A program made the position numbers and the translations under genes. Of a stretch of 64,000 nt of DNA, positions 17,590 to 24,756 are shown piece after piece. The stretch is from Mameliella sp. MMSF_3455 (GTDB lineage Bacteria; Pseudomonadota; Alphaproteobacteria; Rhodobacterales; Rhodobacteraceae), in contig NZ_JASHJL010000022.1 in NCBI RefSeq assembly GCF_030733205.1, positions 22,219-86,218 of the forward strand, read 5' to 3'. Position 1 is the stretch's first letter. Each line of letters begins with the position of its first letter. The notes below the pieces were generated by a model, which saw nothing but the letters and a program-made list of their open reading frames with translations, had not been told where the DNA came from and made no database searches.

Positions 17590-18288
17590 ATGTCCTACAC
17601 GCTACTCTATTGGCCCATCCCCTTTCGGGGCCATGTTCCGCGCTTCATCCTCGCCCAGGCGGGGGCGGAGTGGGACGAGCCGGCCTTTGATGCCGTTCTG
17701 ACCGCAAAGACCGCCCGCCCCGAGGACCAGCCGACACCCTTCATCGGTCCGCCCGTGCTGATCGACCATGACGCAGGTCGGGCCCTGTCGCAGATGCCGG
17801 CCATCTGCATGTACCTGGGACGCAAACACGGTCTGTCGCATGACCCGGACCTGGAATTGCGGCTGCTCTGCGATGCCTCGGACATCCTGCTTGAGATCAC
17901 CTGCCATCACGGCGCCACCATGTGGACGCGCGACACATGGACCGCCTTCCGGGGCGACCGCTTGCCACGCTGGATGCAAGGGCACGAATGGCTGGTGACG
18001 GAAACAGGGGTCACGGTATCGGGAGGTTTCATCTCCGGCGCAGGGTCGCCGGGCCTCGCCGATCTCGTACTGGCGGCACTGTGGCACACGATGGCCGATC
18101 GGCTACCGCCCCTTCGGCCCCTGCTGCAAGATACCGCGCCGGTATTGGGCGCATTGGCGGACCGCGTTGCCAGCTTGCCCGCGCTGATGCGTCTGCGCGA
18201 CGACTGGGCCGATTGCGCGGATGTCTACTGTGCAGGGCAGATCGAAGCCTCGCTGCTGGAGATGCTGAACGAGGACATGGAGAGATGA
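17590..18288 (+). CDS. Glutathione S-transferase family protein
   Basis: 232 residues from ATG 17590, chosen because GGAGG lies 8 bases upstream. The N-terminal thioredoxin-like domain includes TLLYWPIPFRGHVPRFILAQ and the glutathione-binding PPVLIDHDAGRALSQMPAICMYL (cis-Pro followed by the S-x-AI block). An alpha-helical C-domain follows. The 3' end overlaps the broken end of the dctM remnant on the opposite strand, so the GST gene lies exactly at a degraded junction. Substrate unknown. Confidence 0.8.
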   Translation: MSYTLLYWPIPFRGHVPRFILAQAGAEWDEPAFDAVLTAKTARPEDQPTPFIGPPVLIDHDAGRALSQMPAICMYLGRKHGLSHDPDLELRLLCDASDILLEITCHHGATMWTRDTWTAFRGDRLPRWMQGHEWLVTETGVTVSGGFISGAGSPGLADLVLAALWHTMADRLPPLRPLLQDTAPVLGALADRVASLPALMRLRDDWADCADVYCAGQIEASLLEMLNEDMER

Positions 18289-18299
18289 GCACGTTCGAC

Positions 18300-18572
18300 G
18301 AAGACCTTTTCCTGAAAGGGCTGGATCATCCGCACCAGGTCGAACAGATGCGTCGTCACGCCGGTGGCGTTCAACAGGTTGGCGGCAAGGATGAACATTG
18401 GGACCGCCAGCAGGGGCAAACTGTCGAGCGCGTTCAGGAAACGCTGTGACAGGACCGCGATGGGCAGCCCCTGCATCACGATCACGACGGCCGAGGACAG
18501 TCCGAGGCAAACCGAGATCGGCGCGCCGACGGCCAGCAGTGCGAGAAACAGGGCGACGAGAATGAGGCTCAT
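18300..18572 (-). pseudogene. Truncated TRAP transporter large permease (dctM remnant)
   Basis: The leftward frame starts at ATG 18572, overlapping the dctQ stop by 4 bases, and gives the first roughly 85 residues of a DctM protein (hydrophobic start SLILVALFLALLAVGAPISV, then SLPLLAVPMFILAANLLNATG). After VRMIQPFQ the similarity stops and the frame runs on to 18225 in sequence antisense to the GST gene. A full DctM has about 425-440 residues and 11-12 helices, so about 80 percent is missing. The given left end is where resemblance appears to end and is approximate. Confidence 0.8.
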
Positions 18573-19102
18573 GTGGGCAGTCTGCTATCGTCCCTGGGAT
18601 CGTGGTAGGGGTCGGTCGGGGCGCGTCCGGTCAGGGTGCGAGCAACACTGTGCAGGGCAACGGCCAAGAGGAACAGGCTGCCCGTCAGCGCGAGACTGTA
18701 GTAGACCCAGTTGGGCACGCGCATCGCAGGTGTCAGGAACTTACCCGCGCGCGGCAGAAATTCGGCGAAGCTCCAGAGCATCAGCGCGGCAAACCCCAGC
18801 GTGGCGATGTCCCCGATCAGATGCATGACCTTGCGCGCCCCCGGCGGCGAGGCATCGGGCAGCATAGAGACCGAGACCAGCACATGCCGCCCGGCGAGAC
18901 AGGGCACGGAAAGAAACACCAGCCCGATGCCGGAGAACCGCGCCAGTTCGTCCGCCCAGGGCAACCCCAGGTCGTAGAAGTTGCGCGCGGCCACCTGCGT
19001 CACGACCAGGACGGCCATCAGCACCAGCAGGCCCATGCCCAGCGTGACCCCGATACGGGCGAACCGCGCGAGGATCGCACGGCCCGGTTCGATGCACGGC
19101 AT
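18569..19102 (-). CDS. TRAP transporter small permease (DctQ), probably non-functional by context
   Basis: 177 residues with four hydrophobic helices (about 17-38, 53-68, 92-112 and 131-152) and the DctQ motif LPWADELARFSGIGLVFLSVPCLAGRH. It is intact. It overlaps dctP by 1 base upstream and dctM by 4 downstream, so the three formed a standard dctPQM operon. Since dctP carries an amber codon and dctM is truncated, this membrane protein has no working partners here unless they are supplied from elsewhere. Confidence 0.85.
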   Translation of the reverse strand: MPCIEPGRAILARFARIGVTLGMGLLVLMAVLVVTQVAARNFYDLGLPWADELARFSGIGLVFLSVPCLAGRHVLVSVSMLPDASPPGARKVMHLIGDIATLGFAALMLWSFAEFLPRAGKFLTPAMRVPNWVYYSLALTGSLFLLAVALHSVARTLTGRAPTDPYHDPRDDSRLPT

Positions 19103-20115
19103 CAGGCGACCGCCGCGATCTTCTTGTAAAGATCGCCGTATTCGGCGCCAAAACGTTCGTCGACCAGCTTGCTGACCGAGGCGCGGAAGGCATCCAGTTG
19201 CAGACCATCCTCGGCGCCGATCACGGTCATGCCAAGGTCGCGCAGCTTCTGGGTCTCGGCGTCTTCGTCGTCGAGGATCGCCCTAATCGCCTTTTGGCGG
19301 GTCTGCTCGGCAGCTTCGCGCACTGCGTCCTTTTGCGTGGTGTCGAGGCTCTGCCAGACGTCCTCGTTCATCACGACGACCTCGGCGTTGGACATGTGGC
19401 CGGTCAGCATCAGGTGCGACTGGACCTCATAGAGCTTGACGTTCAGCACCACGTTGACGGGGTTTTCCTGCCCTGGCACGACGCCGGTGGCCAGCGCGGT
19501 GGGCACCTCGGACCAGTCGACCGGCACGACAACGGCGCCCATGCCCTCGACCGCCGTGGTGTAGATCGGGAATGGTACGGCGCGGATTTTTGTCCCAGCC
19601 AGGTCCCCGGGCGACATGACCGCCTTGTTGCAGGTCAGGTTCCGGCGGCCAAAGTAGTGGGCGTAGATCACCCGCACATTGGCGGTAGCGATCAGGCCCT
19701 CGTTCAGCTCCTTCATGACCGGGCTTTCGACATCCGTCACCTTCATCAGGTGGTCGACGTCACGGTACAGCTACGGCGTGTCGAGCCCCGCAAAGGGTTG
19801 GTACAGCGACCCCAGCGCGCCGGCAGTGTTATGCGAAAAGGCGATGGTGCCCAGCGACACCGCCTCTGCCAGTTCCTGCAGCTTGCCCAGCTGGCTGTTG
19901 GGGAAGACTTGCACGCAGATGTCGCCGCCCGAGCTCTGGCCCAGCGCCTCGGCGAACCAGTCAGCCTGCGCGCCCGCGACAGAGGCGACCTCGTTGTTGT
20001 GGCCATAGCGCAGGGTCGTTGCGGCAAGGCCGGGACGCGCCAGAAACGGCATGGCCAAGGCACCGGCGCCGGTGGCCAACAGGCTGCGGCGGGTCAATCC
20101 TCGGGACTTCAGCAT
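19102..20115 (-). pseudogene. TRAP transporter substrate-binding protein (dctP) with an internal amber codon
   Basis: Read leftward from ATG 20115, this is a full-length 337-residue DctP: Tat-like signal (TRRSLLATGAGALAMPFLARPGLAA), DctP domain (LRYGHNNEVASVAGAQADWFAE; LTGHMSNAEVVVMNEDVWQSL). It is interrupted only by TAG at 19773-19771. Both halves are in the same frame, and LDTP-stop-LYRDVDHLM matches a place where family members usually have Tyr, so a single TAC/TAT to TAG change explains it. Without readthrough only a 114-residue fragment would be made. Confidence 0.85.
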
Positions 20116-20277
20116 CGGGCCTCCTCCCGGATAATGATGGGTTTTGATGTTTCATCATGCCTTGGATGCGCCCAAATTCATGATTTCAACAGAGTTGACC
20201 AAGGTTATGGATATTCGGCACCTTTCGCCAAAGGATATGAAATGACGGGTTTTGAGGTCCGTCAAAAAGAGCACAGC
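20116..20277. promoter_or_regulatory. Divergent region between dctP and lacI-type gene with two LacI-operator-like palindromes
   Basis: This region contains two 5-3-5 inverted repeats: TGATG-TTT-CATCA at 20145-20157 and TCAAC-AGA-GTTGA at 20186-20198. The second overlaps a TTGACC hexamer (20195-20200) that could be a -35 box for the rightward gene. Palindromes of this size next to a LacI-family gene are reasonable operator candidates. With the regulator and the transporter both damaged, these are probably relics. Confidence 0.5.
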
Positions 20278-21291
20278 ATGACGGACAGCACGAAACCGCA
20301 GCTTGCCGACATTGCCGCACGCGCAGGCGTTTCGCTGGCGACGGTCGACCGGGTCATCAACCGCCGCAAGTGCGTCAAGGAGCGCACGCGCGGGAGGGTC
20401 TTGGAAATTGCCCGCGAGATCGGGTTCCTCGCGGCCGAGGACGCGGAACTTTAAGGCGCGGAACGCCCCTTGACCGTGGTCATGCTGCTGCCTGCGGGGT
20501 CAAATCCCTATCTGCGTCTGCTGGACGAATGGGTGAAGGCGCGGGTCGGACGGACCGGGATCAACGACCCCTTCCTGCGCTGTTTCTTCATCGACAGTTT
20601 CGACGCCACCGCGCTGGCCACAGCGTTGCGCAAGAACGCGGCCTGGGCCGATGCCATCGCCTTTTTCGCGATTGAACACCCGGAAGTGCGCGAAGCCACT
20701 CTTGAGGTCGCCGCCGGGGGAACCCGGCTTGTCACCATCGTGTCGGACCTGGGCACCTTGCCCGGCGTCGCGCACCTCGGACTGGACAATCGCGCCGTCG
20801 GTCGGACGGCCGGCCTGCTGATCGGACGCCTGGCGCATGTGGACACGGGGGCCGTGGCGCTGGTGGCCGGGTCACGCCACCACCGCGCCCGTTCGGAACG
20901 CGAGGCAGGCTTTCTCAGCATCCAGGAAGAGATGTTCCCGCACCTGCGCGTGATCGGCATGCGCGAGGGGCATGACGACGGGGGCGAGAACTATCGTCAC
21001 ACGCTCGCCCTGCTGGAACAGGCGCCGGACCTTGTGGGCATCTACAACGTGGGCGGATCTTCCAGCGGGATCAGCCGCGCCCTTCGCGAGCGTGACAGGA
21101 TGGCTGTCACTTTCATCGGTCACGACCTGACCCCGGACACGCGCCGCGCCCTGCTGGAGGGCAGCATGGACGCCGTTTTCGACCAGGATCCGGACCTGTT
21201 GATCGACGCCGCGATCCGGGCGCTCCCACAGCCCGAAGCGCAACCGCGCCCCCTGCGGCTTGAAATCTATTTCCGCGAGAACCTGCCCTGA
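20278..21291 (+). pseudogene. LacI-family regulator interrupted by an internal ochre codon
   Basis: The first part, from ATG 20278, contains a textbook LacI helix-turn-helix and hinge (LADIAARAGVSLATVDRVIN, then RTRGRVLEIAREIGF). TAA at 20452-20454 stops it after 58 residues. The same frame then continues with the periplasmic-binding-protein-like effector domain (TVVMLLPAGSNPYLRLLDEW through the end at 21291). No frame change is needed, so a single nonsense change is the simplest cause. It lies divergent to the TRAP operon and presumably regulated it. The downstream domain could be re-initiated at ATG 20482 but would lack DNA binding. Confidence 0.83.
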
Positions 21292-21298
21292 ACACCCT

Positions 21299-21940
21299 CT
21301 ATCCGGCCAGATCCGCATCCCCGTACCGTGCCTCGAATCGCGCCAGTTCGCGCGCATCGGGCGCCTGTCCGGTGAAGGTCTTTACATAGTTGGGGATCCG
21401 CGCCAGGCGCAGGCCGACATCCTCCTGCACCTGCATCGAGATATAGCCGATCTGCACCAGGTACATCGTGCGCGCTCGAACATCCGCTTCGCCCGGATCA
21501 TAGCCGAACCTTTCGAACATCGCCCGGATGGCCGACAGGCGCAGCTCGTCCGCGGTGTTCACCTTGGCGGCGATGGCGTCGGACTGATGCGCCCACCCCC
21601 GCACTGCCAGGTCCAGCCGGGGCTCGAACCCGCCCCCGGGCAGGAATGTCCCGATCACCGAAAGCGCGGCCTCCGTGATGGTCTCTGCAAAACCTTCGGT
21701 CGCCTGGACAAGGCAGCGAGTGTTGATCCTGTCCCAATCGTCCAGCAGCGCCTGCAGCAGGGCCTCCCGGTCGTCGAAGAACCAGTAAAAACTGGTCCGC
21801 GATAGGCCAAGCTTGCTGGCCAGCGGCTGGATCTTCACCGCATCTATGCCCGATCCGATAAAGGCCTCTCTCGCCGCGTCGAGCCATAGCTCACGCGATC
21901 CGCGCCACCCTTTCGAACTCTCGTCTGTCTCCTGTGTCAT
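21299..21940 (-). CDS. TetR/AcrR-family regulator
   Basis: 213 residues. The DNA-binding helix-turn-helix is at residues 17-60 (WLDAAREAFIGSGIDAVKIQ, LASKLGLSRTSFYWFFDDRE); the rest is the all-helical ligand domain. It is divergent from the DgcA/StcD-like flavoprotein gene 118 bases away and is the natural candidate to control it. Ligand unknown. It ends 7 bases past the end of the broken lacI gene, with which it converges. Confidence 0.85.
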   Translation of the reverse strand: MTQETDESSKGWRGSRELWLDAAREAFIGSGIDAVKIQPLASKLGLSRTSFYWFFDDREALLQALLDDWDRINTRCLVQATEGFAETITEAALSVIGTFLPGGGFEPRLDLAVRGWAHQSDAIAAKVNTADELRLSAIRAMFERFGYDPGEADVRARTMYLVQIGYISMQVQEDVGLRLARIPNYVKTFTGQAPDARELARFEARYGDADLAG

Positions 21941-22057
21941 GACGGATCTTCTAACAGCGCGATCGGGGTGTCACAAGAAAACTCGACACCGATGAACACA
22001 AACTTGACACAGGTGAACATTCCGTGCATCGCTGCCCCGTCAACCCGCGGAGGCCCC

Positions 22058-24103
22058 ATGTCCAACGACCCTCTTCTGCAGCCCTACAAGCTCAAGCACT
22101 TGACGCTGCGCAACCGCATCATGACCACCAGCCACGAACCGGCCTACCCCGAGGACGGGATGCCCAAGGAGCGCTATGCCGCCTATCACACGGAACGGGC
22201 GAAGGCGGGAGTGGCGCTGACGATGACGGCCGGATCGGCCGCCGTGTCTAAGGACAGCCCCCCTGTCTTCAACAACATTCTCGCCTACAAGGACGAGGTC
22301 GTGCCCTGGATCCGCAACCTGACGGATGCCTGTCACGAACACGGCAGCGCGGTGATGATCCAGCTGACGCACCTTGGCCGACGCACCGCCTGGAACAAGG
22401 GCGACTGGCTGCCTTCCGTTTCGTCCTCCAAGCACCGCGAACCGGCGCACCGCGCATTTCCCAAACTGGCCGAGGACTGGGACATCGAGCGCATCATCGC
22501 GGATTTCGCCGATGCCACGGAACGAATGCAGGCCGGCGGCATGGATGGGGTCGAATTGCAGGTCTACGGCCACCTGCTCGACCAGTTCTGGTCGCCGCTC
22601 ACCAATGACCTGGAAGGCCCCTATGGCGGTCGGACGCTCGAGTCGCGGATGCAATTGCTGGACGACGTGCTGGACGGCATCCGCAAACGGGTGGGCAAGG
22701 AATTCATCGTTGGTCTGCGCTATACCGCCGACGAGGCAGAAGCAGGCGGGATCACCCCCGAGGAAGGCCTCGAGATTTCGAAACGGCTCGCCGCCGGGGG
22801 CAAGGTCGACTTTCTGAACGTCATTCGCGGCCGCATTCACACCGACCCGGCCATGACCGACGTGATCCCGGTGCAGGGCATGAAGAACGCGCCGCACCTG
22901 GATTTTGCCGGCGCGGTCAGGAAGGCCACCGGCATGCCCACTTTCCACGCCGCCAAGATCCCCGACGTGGCCACCGCACGCCACGCCGTCGCGGCAGGGC
23001 TGCTGGACATGGTCGGCATGACCCGGGCCCACATGGCCGATCCGCATGTGGTCAAGAAGATCATCGAAGGGCGTGAGGATGACATCCGTCCCTGCGTCGG
23101 CGCCACCTATTGCCTCGACAGGATCTACGCCGCCGGAGAGGCGCTGTGCATCCACAACGCGGCGACCGGGCGCGAATTGACCATGCCCCACACGATCTCC
23201 CGTGCCGAGACCTGCAAGAAGGTCGTGATCGTCGGGGCCGGTCCCGCCGGGCTGGAGGCCGCGCGGGTCGCCGCCGAGCGCGGCCATGACGTGGCGGTGT
23301 TCGAGGCCCAGCCGGATCCCGGTGGCCAGGTCCGCCTGACCGCGCAGAACCCGCGCCGGCGCGAGATGATCTCGATCATCGACTGGCGCATGGCGCAATG
23401 TGCGGCGCGGGACGTCGAATTTCATTTCAACACCTGGGCCGAGGCCGAGGACGTGACCGCGCTGAACCCCGACGTGGTGATCGTCGCCACCGGCGGCATG
23501 CCCAACACCGAACTCTTCGAGAGCGGCAAGGAGCAGGACCTGGTCGTCACCGCATGGGACATCATCGCAGGCGACGTGAAACCCGGCCAGAACGTGCTGG
23601 TCTACGACGAAAGCGGCGATCACCCGGGCCTGATGGCCGCCGAGGTCGCCGCCAACGCCGGTGCCACGGTCGAGGTCATGACCCCGGACCGGACCTTTGC
23701 GCCAGACATCATGGCGATGAACCTGGTGCCCTACATGCGTGCGTTGCAGGACAAGGACGTGACCTTTACCGTCACCCGCCGCCTTCTGGACGTGGCCCGC
23801 GACGGCAACGAATTGAAGGCCGTGATCGGCACGGATTACAGCGACCTCAAGTCCGAGAAGCGTTATGATCAGGTGGTGGTGAACTATGGCACGCTGCCGA
23901 TGGACGAGCTGTATTTCGACCTGAAACCGCTGTCCTCGAACGGTGGGGCCGTCGATTACGATGCGCTGATCGGCGGCCAGCCGCAGGCCGTGACCCGCGG
24001 ACCCGTAGATGGCTTTCAACTGTTCCGCATCGGAGACGCCGTCAGCGCCCGCAACACGCACGCGGCGATCTATGACGCGTTGCGACTGGTCAAGGACATC
24101 TGA
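22058..24103 (+). CDS. NADH:flavin oxidoreductase/N-demethylase, DgcA/StcD-like (dimethylglycine or N-methylproline demethylation)
   Basis: 681 residues from ATG 22058 behind GCGGAGG. Residues 1-340 form an old-yellow-enzyme-type FMN barrel (PLLQPYKLKHLTLRNRIM; TADEAEAGGITPEEGLE). Residues 346-364 are the iron-sulfur segment, and a C-terminal FAD/NAD domain begins at VVIVGAGPAGLEAARVAAER. The architecture is that of trimethylamine dehydrogenase relatives; the length and termini resemble DgcA (dimethylglycine to sarcosine) and StcD (N-methylproline). The expected second cluster cysteine is Ala349 (C346, A349, C352, C364). Proximity to gbcAB and soxBDAG favours a betaine route. No adjacent DgcB or ETF genes were seen. 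Confidence 0.78.
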   Translation: MSNDPLLQPYKLKHLTLRNRIMTTSHEPAYPEDGMPKERYAAYHTERAKAGVALTMTAGSAAVSKDSPPVFNNILAYKDEVVPWIRNLTDACHEHGSAVMIQLTHLGRRTAWNKGDWLPSVSSSKHREPAHRAFPKLAEDWDIERIIADFADATERMQAGGMDGVELQVYGHLLDQFWSPLTNDLEGPYGGRTLESRMQLLDDVLDGIRKRVGKEFIVGLRYTADEAEAGGITPEEGLEISKRLAAGGKVDFLNVIRGRIHTDPAMTDVIPVQGMKNAPHLDFAGAVRKATGMPTFHAAKIPDVATARHAVAAGLLDMVGMTRAHMADPHVVKKIIEGREDDIRPCVGATYCLDRIYAAGEALCIHNAATGRELTMPHTISRAETCKKVVIVGAGPAGLEAARVAAERGHDVAVFEAQPDPGGQVRLTAQNPRRREMISIIDWRMAQCAARDVEFHFNTWAEAEDVTALNPDVVIVATGGMPNTELFESGKEQDLVVTAWDIIAGDVKPGQNVLVYDESGDHPGLMAAEVAANAGATVEVMTPDRTFAPDIMAMNLVPYMRALQDKDVTFTVTRRLLDVARDGNELKAVIGTDYSDLKSEKRYDQVVVNYGTLPMDELYFDLKPLSSNGGAVDYDALIGGQPQAVTRGPVDGFQLFRIGDAVSARNTHAAIYDALRLVKDI

Positions 24104-24136
24104 GGCCGCGCGGACCGGGCAGATATCCAACGAAAG

Positions 24137-24161
24137 AAGGGCGGCCCCTGGGCCGCCCTTT
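24137..24161. terminator. Bidirectional terminator between the flavoprotein gene and soxG
   Basis: A perfect 11-base stem, AAGGGCGGCCC (24137-24147) pairing with GGGCCGCCCTT (24150-24160), with T at one end and A at the other, lies between convergent genes. It would serve both strands. Confidence 0.8.
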
Positions 24162-24191
24162 CCCGTTTCCCGGCGCGCCGGTTGGCGCGGG

Positions 24192-24746
24192 TCAGGCCGC
24201 TTCGGCGGCCAGTTCTCTTACGCCGGTCTCCAGCAGGTGCAGCAAGTGCGGCGCGAAGCTGTGCCAGACGTCCATGCGGAAAGCGGTTTCACCATCGCGC
24301 CACAGCACAACCGTCACCCCGTCGAAGTTGATCCGGCGCCCCTCGCCCACGGCGATACTGTCGGGATTGCGAGGCATCCCCAGCGTCAGCAGATCCACGG
24401 CGCGTGGCCCATCCAGCGCAAAGGTCACTTCGCGCCCCGACACGTCGACCAAGCTATGCGGCAGCACGCCGTAAACATCGTCGCAGGCCGCCTGAATGCC
24501 CGGCGCCAGTGTCTCGGGGGCCTGTAGCATCCATTCGTCAGGCCCCAGGCAGAGTGCCTGGCAATCGCCGGCCTGCGCGCGCTGACCGATCCGGACAGGC
24601 AGCGTCAGCCCCAGCGCCGTATTGAGCGGCGCAAGATCACCGCGCGCCCGCAGGGACATCCGTGCACAAGGCGCGGTCAGGCTGACCCGTGCTGCCGCGC
24701 TTTCAGCGAGGACCGAGGGCGTGAAAGAGGAAATCGGTGCGTTCAT
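24192..24746 (-). CDS. soxG: Sarcosine oxidase, gamma subunit
   Basis: 184 residues, normal for SoxG. It has the gamma-subunit blocks LGPDEWMLQAPET and LVDVSGREVTFALDGPRAVDLL, related to the GcvT/folate-binding fold. Last gene of the leftward soxB-soxD-soxA-soxG operon, 10 bases behind soxA and ending just before a bidirectional terminator. The gamma subunit completes the heterotetramer that oxidises sarcosine to glycine with folate-bound formaldehyde and hydrogen peroxide as products. Confidence 0.88.
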   Translation of the reverse strand: MNAPISSFTPSVLAESAAARVSLTAPCARMSLRARGDLAPLNTALGLTLPVRIGQRAQAGDCQALCLGPDEWMLQAPETLAPGIQAACDDVYGVLPHSLVDVSGREVTFALDGPRAVDLLTLGMPRNPDSIAVGEGRRINFDGVTVVLWRDGETAFRMDVWHSFAPHLLHLLETGVRELAAEAA

Positions 24747-24756
24747 GACAGGCTCC

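Noticed and set aside
19102..20115. Frameshift in dctP
   Set aside because: Both halves are in the same reading frame; a single stop codon, not an insertion or deletion, interrupts the gene.
22040..24130. Long antisense frame across the DgcA/StcD-like gene
   Set aside because: No motifs; the rightward frame has FMN, Fe-S and NAD-binding signatures.
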